This document shows, in pieces, positions 24,701-37,100 of a stretch of 64,000 nt of DNA. The position numbers and the translations under genes were made by a program. The stretch covers positions 5,227,501 through 5,291,500 of the forward strand of contig CATNEN010000029.1 of the NCBI GenBank assembly GCA_950097015.1, in the 5' to 3' direction. A model generated the notes under the pieces. The model worked only from the letters and a program-made list of their open reading frames with translations. It was not told the origin of the DNA and did not search any database. Origin of the DNA: Macrostomum hystrix. Lineage: Eukaryota; Platyhelminthes; Macrostomidae. The stretch's first letter is position 1. Every line of letters begins with the position of its first letter.

Positions 24701-27700
24701 ATAAGATCGCTGCTTCATTCATTCATTCTTCAGTCAGCAATGTCGAGGCAGTATCAAGCACTGATGGCTGGTGACTCACCCGTGCTTGACTTGGAACTCC
24801 GCTGGTTCAGCTGGGCTACATTCAAATAGCCATTGCTGGCTGATTCGAAGGATCCGACACCGGCGACACCGGCGACGCCGCTTCGAGGGCCGTCGTCCAT
24901 GACGTCGGACATCCACTTTGGGCTAGTACTGGTCTTGAGTTCCAGCTCCTAGGGGAGAATAGGAGGATAGAGTTTCGCCTATACCATGGCGGATAATATT
25001 TGCACTTTTATGCAAAAGCAGCCGGCAGAATTGCTGGCTTGGGTCGTCAGTTTTGTTAGTAAATTTGTTTGCCAAGAAGAAAGAAAAACACTCGGAATGC
25101 ATTAGCATGCCAGGCCAATGGAGAGGGAGAATTCGCCTCACTTCCTGAGTCCATCTCCCACTGCCAGTATTGATTGGCAGCAGGATTTGTTCGCAACAGA
25201 AATAAAGGCAGAAGGGAGAGTGTGGTATGGAAGAGGAAGCTTATATTGAACTGGTTCTTAATATAAACCGATTCGAGTTCGTTTTTTGCAAGAAAACTAA
25301 AAGCTGGTCAGTGAAAGCAGAAAGTCCTTTCCTTTTTTCTGTTGCCCATGGCAAACAGGTTGTTCTCGAGTTTCTTAAGAACAGTTTCTATATATTTCGA
25401 CCGAGACTTTGAGCAGTGCTCAGAAGTATCAAGATTGTGACAGAGTCAGCGATTTGCCACCGGAGGCTTGACCTCCAGTGGGCTCAAAAGCAGGCTACTC
25501 AACTGAAGAAGACTAGACAAGCGCATTAGAGTGAGGAGACTGCTCTGGGATTTCCTGAGAGGGGAAAGGAGTCTGGGGAATAAATTCAAGGAAATTTGCA
25601 TTTCTCCCAAGGCCTGGAGGAAAGCGGAGAGTGAGAGGCGAGAGACGGTTGCAGCTCATATGGTCTGTTTACCCATTCTCTCTTTTTCTCTCTCCATTTC
25701 CTTCGCACTACCTTCGCCTTCTGCAGTATCTGGGCAGTCTTGGACTTGCTTCCTATTCTTTGACGCTCTGGGTTCTATTTTTTTTAAAGAACCGATCCCA
25801 ACTGAAAGCCTCAACTATATCTCTAGACACCCTATCTACTAGTAGACACCCTGATTAGAGTCTTGACACAGTCTCTAGATAAACTTTATAGATATTTCTA
25901 TCTCTAGACACCCTATCTACTAGTAGACACCCTGATTAGAGTCTTGACACAGTCTCTAGATAAACTTTATAGATATTTCTATCTCTAGACACCCTATCTA
26001 CCAGTAGACACCCTGATTAGAGTCTTGACACAGTCTCTAGATAAACTTTATAGATATTTCTATCTCTAGACACCCTATCTACTAGTAGACACCCTGATTA
26101 GAGTCTAGACACAGTCTCTAGATAAACTTTATAGATATTTCTATCTCTAGACACCCTATCTACTAGTAGACACCCTGATTAGAGTCTTGACACAGTCTCT
26201 AGATAAACTTTATAGATATTTCTATCTCTAGACACCCTATCTACCAGTAGACACCCTGATTAGAGTCTTGACACAGTCTCTAGATAAACTTTATAGATAT
26301 TTCTATCTCTAGACACCCTATCTACCAGTAGACACCCTGATTAGAGTCTTGACACAGTCTCTAGATAAACTTTATAGATATTTCTATCTCTAGACACCCT
26401 ATCTACTAGTAGACACCCTGATTAGAGTCCAGACATAGTCTCTAGATAAACTTTATAGATATTTATATCTCTAGACACCCTATCTACTATTAGACACCCT
26501 GATTAGAGTCTTGACACAGTCTCTAGATAAACTTTATAGATATTTATATCTCTAGACACCCTATCTACTAGTAGACACCCTGATTAGAGTCCAGACATAG
26601 TCTCTAGATAAACTTTATAGATATTTATATCTCTAGACACCCTATCTACTATTAGACACCCTGATTAGAGTCTTGACACAGTCTCTAGATAAACTTTATA
26701 GATATTTCTATCTCTAGACACCCTATCTACCAGTAGACACCCTGATTAGAGTCTTGACACAGTCTCTAGATAAACTTTATAGATATTTCTATCTCTAGAC
26801 ACCCTATCTACTAGTAGACACCCTGATTAGAGTCTTGACACAGTCTCTAGATAAACTTTATAGATATTTCTATCTCTAGACACCCTATCTACCAGTAGAC
26901 ACCCTGATTAGAGTCTTGACACAGTCTCTAGATAAACTTTATAGATATTTCTATCTCTAGACACCCTATCTACTAGTAGACACCCTGATTAGAGTCTTGA
27001 CACAGTCTCTAGATAAACTTTATAGATATTTCTATCTCTAGACACCCTATCTACTAGTAGACACCCTGATTAGAGTCCAGACATAGTCTCTAGATAAACT
27101 TTATAGATATTTCTATCTCTAGACACCCTATCTACCAGTAGACACCCTGATTAGAGTCTTGACACAGTCTCTAGAGATATTATATAGTTTTATAGATATA
27201 CTTACGTCTAGATGCCCTTCACTAGACAATCTCTAGGCACCTATCTCGAGATTTATAGTATCTCTAGATGCTCTAGACACCCGCCGATAACCTAATCTAT
27301 GGTAAGGTCTATAAACGAGTTGCATAAAAAATAAAAGGGTTATAAAACAATGAAATGTCTATTGTCATTTATCTAGTGCCTTAGTTTCTAAATTTGATTA
27401 CATTTAGGTACATATCCCGGATGTATCATTTCTTTAATAGCCACAAAACTGAAGCAAAGCTGAAAATTTTTACATTTTGTATAAACAGTGGGTGATCTAA
27501 AATTTGGACCAATGGATTACCGAAATGAGGATCTAGGTCAGCGAAAGAAAACTAATTTTCAATCTCAATTTTCTTAATCCCTACCTGTTATTTCCTGGAA
27601 TTGCAAAAGAAATAGAATTAATTCACTCACCCGTTTGAGTTTCATGAACGGACGGGACAGAAAGTTAATCATAGCTGCCTGCTCAAACTACGGGAGAAAC

Positions 27701-30700
27701 TCGCTTTTTAAGTTTGAAAGTGAAGAATAAGAAGAAGAAGACGAGGAGGAGGGAGAGCTCGGATTTTCGATCGAATCCCAAGTCCAGGAGAGGACAGCGA
27801 CTGAGATTGAGACCGGCTGAGGGTAGCGGCTAGACAAGATGGAAGTCTAAACCTCCTCAGAGACCATCAAGGATCTCTTAGTCGAGTCTCTCTACGATGT
27901 CGCTGGCCTCAGAAGCTTCAGACTCAACTGAGAGATAGATGAGTGAGATGCAGAATAGATCAAATACAGGAACTGAGGCTTAGATTGACGGGGGTGGAGA
28001 GAGGAGCTCAACCACGAAGTAGGCAGAACTGTCGAGTACATTGGGACAGAGAGGCGGCGAGTAGAGGGGAGCGGAGGAGCGGAGGAAGGTTGGGAAGAGA
28101 CAGACGCTGAGAGAGGAGGGCAGGCGGGCGGGCAGATGGAGGCTGTGGCGCGGACAGGCCAGGGTGGGACAGACAGACAGAGGCCGCCAAGCAGAGAAGA
28201 ACCCGGGCATTGGTTGGGCGGCAACGGTTTTGGAGAATGCTTTCTGGAGAGCTTTGGGATCGCTCCTAACTGGAGGAAGAGGGAGGGGGATGTTAGGGGA
28301 TAACAGGGGATGGGGGTCATACGGAGCCTTGATTTTCTGCTCATTCGCGCGTGGCGGACGAGACGGGGAAGGCGAGGTCCGGGAACGGGACAATGCACAT
28401 GGCCTCATTCTGTTTCTGCGGTTGGCATCCTGGATTCAAATATTTCTGCTAACCAATCTTTTGGTTAGCTACTAAAGCTTTTGCTGCGTAGTTAGGACAA
28501 CAGGCCTTCAACAGCTTTCAGCAACGCCACACTGCGATTGTTGTCTATGGTAAACTTTCCGTTTATCCGCCCCGGGCGAGCGGGAAATAAATTATTTATT
28601 TCGCGGGGCAAATAAATGAAATGCTTTAAGACAGACTGCGTTGGCGGACAAACGGGGAATAGATGAGAAATATTAAACATTTATTTCGGCTCCCTAGGAT
28701 GGAAGGCTCGAGGCGCAAATTTATTGACCGAGGCGAAGCCGAGTGCCTTTCCACCCTAGACAGCCGAAATAAATGGGAAATATGGTATGTATTCCCCGTT
28801 TGCCCGCGAACTTTGATTGTACTTTTATGCTCTGTGTATAAAATCTGACTCTCTCTCTCTCGGACTCTCTCCATAGTCTATGGTAAAAAGCAGACCTGTT
28901 TGAAGAAGAAGCGTCTGTGGTAAAAAGTGTACACTAGGCGTGTAAGGCTGGAAATGCTGTCTGAGCTATGGCTTGCTTTGAGCTACGTTCTTTTTATCCC
29001 CCCCAGACGTCCGTGAGTTGTCTATGGTAAACGTTCCGTTTATCCGCCCCGGGCGAGCGGTAAATAAACTATTTATTTCCCGGGGCAAATAAATGAAATG
29101 CTTTAAGATATAGACTGCTTTGGCGGACAAACGGGGACTACAAACAATACTAGGGTTAGGTGCCAGTTCTGTCAATCTTAATCGGTTTGGAAACCAGATT
29201 AAGTGCTAAAGAAGCCATTCTAATATTCGCCAATATGCTACAGGGCAGGCCAGCAGTATACTAAATGCATAATTTACACAGTCCTCGCCACACGCAGCCG
29301 GGTCTATCTGAAGCGGCTGAGCGGACACTTGGGAGTTTCCTGACCCGAGCAATTAGAGAAGCCCAGCCGCGGCAATAAATCATGTCCGGGGCATCAGTGA
29401 GAGAAAGAGAGACAGGGAGAGAAGGGGCCGTTTAATCATTCGCCAGAGAAGGAACGAGAGCCATGAGACGGGCTAGAGTGCCCCGGGTGACGACCCGTCA
29501 GGGGTGCTGCTGCTGCTGCTGCTGCTGCTTCTAAAAGACGTTAAAACCTAGGCCAGTCAATCCGAGTGCGAGATGGAAGTGGCCGCTTTGCGGCTTCATT
29601 TCACTTTATTCTTCCAATTTTCCTGGGCAACCAACTAGCCACCGGTGGAAATTGAAGCGTCAATCAAATACTGCTCCCCCTTCACTTTTGCCTCGCTGAC
29701 CATCAGTCATGCAGTGGGCACTGAATTCTCTGATTCAACCCAAAAACCCAATCCGAATTCTCATCTCGCTTCTTCCTCAGCACTGGCTCTAAAATCTTTG
29801 CTACATGTTGGGTCTTCAATTCGACCAGCTCTTCACTATAATTCTCTCTGGATTTATATTTCGGTCCTTCCGACCAATCCGTCACTCTCCCTTACTCCCC
29901 CTCACTTTCCCTCACTCTCCCTCACTCTACCTTACTCTCCTCACTCTCCCGTACTCTCCGTCACTCTCCCTCACGCTCCCTCACTCTCCGTCACTCTCCC
30001 TCACGCTCCTTTACTCTCCTTTACTCTCCCTCACTCTCCCTCACTCTCCCTCACTCTCCCTCACTCTCCCTTACTCTCCCTCACTCTCCCGTACTCTCCG
30101 TCACTCTCCCTCACTGTCCATCACTCTTCCTTACTCTCCCTCACTCTCCCTCACTCTCCCTTACTCTTCCTTACTCTCCGTCACTCTCCCTCACTCTCCC
30201 TTACTCTCCCTCACTCTCCCGTACTCTCCGTCACTCTCCTCACTCTCCATCACTCTTCCTTACTCTCCCTCACTCTCCTTCACTCTCCCTTACTCTCCCT
30301 CACTCTCCCTCACTCTCCCTCACTCTCCCTCACTCTCCCTCACTCTCCCTCACTCTCCCTTACTCTCCCTCACTCTCCCGTACTCTCCGTCACTCTCCCT
30401 CACTCTCCCTCACTCTCCCTCACTCTCCCTTACTCTCCCTCACTCTCCCGTACTCTCCGTCACTCTCCCTTACTCTCCCTCACTCTCCCGTACTCTCCCT
30501 TACTCTCCCTCACTCTCCCTCACTCTCCCTTACTCTCCCTCACTCTCCCGTACTCTCCGTCACTCTCCCTTACTCTCCCTCACTCTCCCGTACTCTCCGT
30601 CACTCTCCCTCACTCTTCCTTACTCTCCCTCACTCTCCCTCACTCTCCCGTACTCTCCGTCACTCTCCCTCACTCTCCCTTACTCTTCCTTACTCTCCGT

Positions 30701-31121
30701 CGGTCTCCGTCACTATCCGTCGCTCTCCGTCACTCTCCCTCACTCTCCCTTACTCTTCCTTACTCCCCGTCACTCTCCGTCACTCTCCGTCACTCTCCGT
30801 CACTCTCCGTCGCTCTCCGTCACTTTCCCTCACTCTCCCTTTTCCATATAACCTCCGTTTCTTCCCAGCTCCCTGTGTTAGTTACACTCTCAACTGTATT
30901 GCCCCAGCAATTGTCATACAATCTCATTCTGTATTGAATGCGCATCTAATAACTACAAAATTTCTTAAGACAATGACTGCAGACAACTTTAATCTTTCAA
31001 TGAAGCAGCTATTAGCAGGGCTATTAAAGTCTTTTCACTAATCGATTTTCATCAGGGTTGAATACAATGAGCCTGACAGCAGTTCTTATCGATTAGCCAA
31101 TCCATAATAGAACTCAGTAGA

Positions 31122-31152
<31 letters not shown>

Positions 31153-34100
31153 GCAGCAATAGCATCATACTTTTCCTGGAATCCAGTTTTAGTTTTTCTT
31201 CCCAATCAGAATCCCTTCCACGCAAACCTAAGAGCCATTGTTCACTGGCCTGTCAGGTCTGATGCCAACCATCAATCCTTTGATTGGGCCTCACAGCATG
31301 GGGCACAGAGCTGCAACAGTGGCAACACACTGACCCTAAGCTACTGTTTTATAGTTTATAGCAGAGCTGTTTAGAATCTTCCTGGGCAAATTCAAAATCC
31401 GACCCCTCCAACTTTAGAATCCTTATCAATCTAAAAAATACTCAAACCTACTTAACCTTACTCAACAACCTACTCAACTTTACTCAACAACCTACTCAAC
31501 TTTACTCAACAACCTACTCAACCTTACTCAACAAAATACCTCAAATTTGACCCAGAAACCTACCCGATATCACCCAGCAACCTACCCAACATCGCCCATC
31601 AACCTACCCGATATCACCCAGCAACCTACCCGATATCTCCCAGCAACCTACCCGATATCTCCCAGCAATCTACCCGACCAACACAACCCACCCAATCCAC
31701 ACCACCCTTGCCGAGATAAAAACAGACCATTGTATCGAATACCTGAGCAGCATCGGTGGCAGAAGCCGTTGTCGAGCTGGCTGATGTCAGGCCATCCAAC
31801 AAGCTGCTGGTCGCGCTGTCAGTTTCGTCCTCGCAATTGTCCAGCTGCGGGTCATTTTGATCGTCGTACAGACCAAATTTTCCCCGCGTCGGCAGAGTGT
31901 AAGTTCCCGTCTCGCTGTGCGCGTAGCCAGAACCTTCGCCAATGTTGTCGACGTCAATTTTGTCGACGTCGCCATCATCAACGCAATGATTGCCGTTGAA
32001 AAGTCGTTCAAATAGGAACCGTTTCTCTCCAACGGGCATCGTCGGAGGCATCGATAGCGGCGGTGGCGGAGGCGGTGGCGGTGGTGGCGGCGGTGGCGGC
32101 GGCGGCGGTGGTTGCGGGGGCGGGGCCTTGACCAGCCGGGCTGAAAGCAATGGAGGAGGCAGCGGCGGCGGCGCTCGCCTTGAAGGCGGCTGACTTGATC
32201 GACTTGTCGAAATTGTCGGCGACACAGGTTTTTCTGCCGCCTTCGTCGCAGCCTTTTTTAGGATCGGAGCGCGGCATCGCGCAGAGGTCGATGAAGGCAG
32301 GGCGGACGCTGACGAAGGGCGAATTTGCGCTGAGGCGGTTGACGAAGATGACGACGGTATGCGCACCGTTCTCGATCCGGTGCCGGATGCGGCAGCAGTC
32401 GATTGTTGTCTTTGTCGTGGTTGCGGCTGCTTCTGCGTAAACTGTTGCCTTCTTTGCAGCAGCTGCTGCTGCAGCTGCTGTTGCTGCTGTTGCTGTTTCT
32501 GAGAGCGCCTGTGGGTGGAGACGGAATACCTAAAGCTAGTGATAATAGTACACCTCAGGGTGGAGATTATGGGACACCTGAGGCTAGAGATGCAGATGGG
32601 ACACCTGAGGTTAGAGATGATAGGACACCTCAGGGTGGAGATTATGGGACACCTGAGGCTAGAGATGATAGGACACCTGAGGCTAGAGATGATAGGACAC
32701 CTGAGGCTAGAGGTGATGGGACACCTGAGACTAGAGATGGTAGGACACCAGGGTGGAGAGAACGGTTTGTCCAACCTGGGCAAAGGTGGCTGCTGCTGCT
32801 GTTGCTGCTCCGAGTGCGCGCGCTGCATTCTCTGCCGCAGCTCTTCCAGCCGCCGCTGCTTGGATTGTTCCCGCTCATGGAAGCTGCGCCTAATCCGCGG
32901 CGGCATTAGCCGGCCGCTTAGAAAATCCGTCGCCGACTCGGTCTCTGACGAAGCAATAGTTGTGTCAGCCGACTCGTCGAATGAAATCACAAACGCCTGG
33001 GCTGGGCGCGAAGAAATCGGCGCCGAAGTCTTCTTCTGGAAGAAGTCACCGATGCGATCCGCGCTAGCAGAATCGTTGTCGAAGGAGATGACGAATGCTT
33101 CGGCTTGTCGAACTGTCGGCGGAGGCGGCGGCGGAGGCGGATGCGATTCCATGGGTCGTTCTGCAGCCACGGAGGCTGGCGGGCTGTCACTGTCGTTAGT
33201 CAAGCCCCACCATGCTGGCTGACCGAATAGTTCTGCGGGTTAATTCGGTTTTAGGCGAATGGTATCTGTAGAAGGTGGATTCTGGACATCCTGAGGTTGC
33301 TTCAGACGCATCAGAATGAATGTAGAACTCCTTAAGATTGAAATGGCACACCTGAGGATAGAAATGGCACACCTGAGGATAGAAATGGCACACCTGAGGA
33401 TAGAAATGGCACACCTGAGGATAGAAATGGCACACCTGAGGATAGAAATGGCACACCTGAGGATAGAAATGGCACACCTGAGGATAGAAATGACACACCT
33501 GAGGATAGAAATGGCACACCTGAGGATAGAAACGGCACAGCTGAGGATAGAAATGGCACACCTGAGGATAGAAATGGCACAGCTGAGGATAGAAATGGCA
33601 CACCTGAGGATAGAAATGACACACCTGAGGATAGAAATGACACACCTGAGGATAGAAATGACACACCTGAGGATAGAAATGACACACCTGAGGATAGAAA
33701 TGACACACCTAAAGGATAGAAATGGCACACCTGAGGATAGAAATTCCATACCTGAGGATAGAAATGACACACCTGAGGATAGAAATGGCACACCTGAGGA
33801 TAGAAATGACGCACCTAAAGGATAGAAATAGCACACCTAAAGGATAGAAATGGCACACCTAAAGGATAAAAATGGCACACCTGAGGATAGAAATCCCATA
33901 CCTGAGGATAGAAATGGCACACCTGAGGATAGAAATGGCACACCTGAGGATAGAAATGGCACACCTGAGGATAGAAATGACACACCTAAAGGATAGAAAT
34001 GGCACACCTGAGGATAGAAATGACACACCTAAAGGATAGAAATGGCACACCTGAGGATAGAAATGACACAACTGAGGATAGAAATGACACACCTAAAGGA

Positions 34101-37100
34101 TAGAAATGGCACACCTGAGGATAGAAATTCCACACCTGAGGATAGAAATGACACACCTGAGGATAGAAATGACACACATGAGGATAGAAATGGCACACCT
34201 GAGGATAGAAATTCCACACCTGAGGATAGAAATGACACACCTGAGGATAGAAATGACACACCTAAAGGATAGAAATGGCACACCTGAGGATAGAAATGAC
34301 ACACCTAAAGGAGAGAAATGGCACACCTGAGGATAGAAATTCCATACCTGAGGATAGAAATGGCACACCTGAGGATAGAAATGGCACACCTGAGGATAGA
34401 AATGGCACACCTGAGGATAGAAATGACACTCCTAAAGGATATAAATGGCACACCTGAGGATAGAAATGGCACACCTGAGGATAGAATTGGCACTCCTAAA
34501 GGATATAAATGGCACTCCTAAAGGATATAAATGGCACACCTGAGGATAGAAATGGCACACCTGAGGATAGAAATGGCACACCTGGGGATAGAAATGGCAC
34601 ACCTGAGGATAGAAATGGCACACCTGAGGATAGAAATGGCACACCTGAGGATAGAAATGGCACACCTGAGGATAGAAATGGCACACCTAAAGGATAGAAA
34701 TAGCACACCTGAGTATAGAAATGACACACCTAAAGGATAGAAATGCACACCTGAGGATAGAAATGGCACACCTGAGGATAGAAATGGCACACCTGAGGAT
34801 AGAAATGGCACACCTGAGGATAGAAATGGCACACCGGAGGATAGAAATGCACACCTAAAGGATAGAAATGGCACACCTGGGGATAGAAATGGCACACCTG
34901 AGGATAGAAATGGCACACCTGAGGATAGAAATGGCACACCTGAGGATAGAAATGGCACACCTGAGGATAGAAATGGCACACCTAAAGGATAGAAATAGCA
35001 CACCTGAGTATAGAAATGACACACCTAAAGGATAGAAATGCACACCTGAGGATAGAAATGGCACACCTGAGGATAGAAATGGCACACCTGAGGATAGAAA
35101 TGGCACACCTGAGGATAGAAATGGCACACCGGAGGATAGAAATGCACACCTAAAGGATAGAAATGGACACCTGAGGATAGACACGGAACAATCACTTTGA
35201 GCTCAGCAGCAGATAAAAATTTTTTTTCTAGAAAAGATGGTTACAGATGAGGATGGTGATTTAAGCTGGCAAAGCTTAGGAGAACAAAATTAGGCCGGTA
35301 ATTACAGAATAAAGCAGCTAGAGCTATTAGGATAAACTCCCCATCCGCTTCATAATCTCGGCTTTCCTTTTTTCTTCACTCAATTACCCTGCCTGTGTCT
35401 CCCTTGCCCCTAAGCCAAATCCTGTCTCTAATTTGCCTGTCATTGTCGAGTCTAAGGAGGCTGAATGACAGATGCAAAGGCCTCTCTGCGAGATCTGCCC
35501 ATGCAATTTGAAAAGACAAGACAAGAATAGCTAGTTCAACAACTAGTCATCAGCAGGGAAGCATGGGATAATTATGAAGGCCAAACTCCCCCGAGCTCAG
35601 TGAGAGAGGCTTTTAATTCAGACTCTGACGGCCGTGCAGGGCGCTCTGGGAACAAATTAGAATGATATTTGTCTCGCCATCGCTTTTGTAGCACTCTGTA
35701 GAGCACTCTGTAGAGCACTCAGTTGAGCACTCTGTAGAGCACTTGGTAAAGCACTCAATAGAGAACTTTGTGGCTCTCCTGATAAGTGTAATGCAGGTAG
35801 AAGCAACATAACAATTTGGAATCAATTATTACCTTTAATTCTTTGTCTTCCGCAGAAAACGCGCGGAACTTCACCCGCCGCTGCCTCGCCTTGTGATGCG
35901 TTCCGCTCCCGCGCCTCATTCGGTTGGTTAAAATCTGCGGTGGACACATTCGACTGTTCGTCCAGACAGGTAGCGGTGGACACATTCGACTGTTCGTCCA
36001 GACAGGTAGCGGTGGACACCTTCGACTGTTCGTCCAGACAGGTAGCGGTGGACACCTTCGACTGTTCGTCCAGACAGGTAGCGGTGGACACCTTCGACTG
36101 TTCGTCCAGACAGGTAGCGGTGGACACCTTCGACTGTTCGTCCAGACAGGTAGCGGTGGACACATTCGACTGTTCGTCCAGACAGGTAGCGGTGGACACA
36201 TTCGACTGTTCGTCCAGACAGATAGCGGTGGACACATTCGACTGTCCTTCTGGACAGATAGCGGTGGACACCTTCGACTGTCCTTCTGGACAGATAGCGG
36301 TGGACACCTTCGACTGTCCTTCTGGACAGATAGCGGTGGACACCTTCGACTGTCCTTCTGGACAGATAGCGGTGGACACCTTCGACTGTCCTTCTGGACA
36401 AATAGCGGTGGATACCTTCGACTGTCCTTCTGGAAAGATAGCGGTGGACACCTTCGACTGTCCTTCTGGACAGATAGCGGTGGACACCTTCGACTGTCCT
36501 TCTGGACAGATAGCGGTGGACACCTTCGACTGTCCTTCTGGACAGATAGCGGTGGATACATTCGACGTTTCTCCGAGACAGGCATCGGAGGACACCTTGT
36601 GCGAATCAGTATTGACTATCGCCTCATCGCAGCCAGTCTGTCCCATGTTGTCATAGCTCAGCAGTTTTTTCTCGTGGTAGCCGCACAGTCGGCCGACTTG
36701 GGCATGTCGGCGCAGGTCGCTCGAGTTCTGCTCATCACCCAGCTGGCAAGCCTAAATTATATTTTTTCAGCAGAAACTGAAATTAGCAGTCGCTACTTGC
36801 TACTAACCAGCCGATAAGCTAGTAGCAACATAAGCGATTGGGGTGAGAAGAACAAGCAGAAGATTACGGGTGACTCAGCGTACAGGAAATCTCAGGGGGG
36901 AGAACTGGGGGGAGGTCAACTCGTCGACCAGCTGCTCTCGTGGGCGAGTCGGCTACGAGAACTGTTTGAGTTGGCCCTATTCAATGAACTATAGTAGTTT
37001 AAGCGAGGGCGAGAAAGGGAGTTCCAGAATGAGTCAGTCAGCTCAAGGAAAAGAACAGTTAGACGCCACCCAATCCCCCCACACAACCACCTCACCGCCA

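Noticed and set aside
23852-24722. Minus-strand ORFs of about 280 codons
   Set aside because: Purine-rich array read in two frames; lies in CEP170 intron 7.
27631-27672. ATG at 27672 as the start of a separate downstream gene
   Set aside because: Phases and conserved blocks link exons 5, 6 and 7 into one CEP170 gene, and the C-terminal helices match CEP170.
27892-28408. Minus-strand ORFs of 142-168 codons as a CEP170 exon
   Set aside because: Composition is that of translated polypyrimidine. A short stretch reading VESEASEASDIVERLD looks protein-like, but no splice pair keeps phase with exons 5 and 6.
29645-30937. Plus-strand ORF of 430 codons
   Set aside because: Translated 10-bp pyrimidine repeat inside CEP170 intron 5. 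An overlapping frame is equally open.
33196-35184. Many overlapping ORFs on both strands
   Set aside because: 21-bp array in CEP170 intron 4. The unit is a multiple of three, so every frame without a stop stays open.
35924-36817. Plus-strand ORF of 297 codons and other open frames across the 36-bp array
   Set aside because: Only the minus-strand frame joins both neighbouring CEP170 exons in phase; the others follow from a 36-bp unit without stops.
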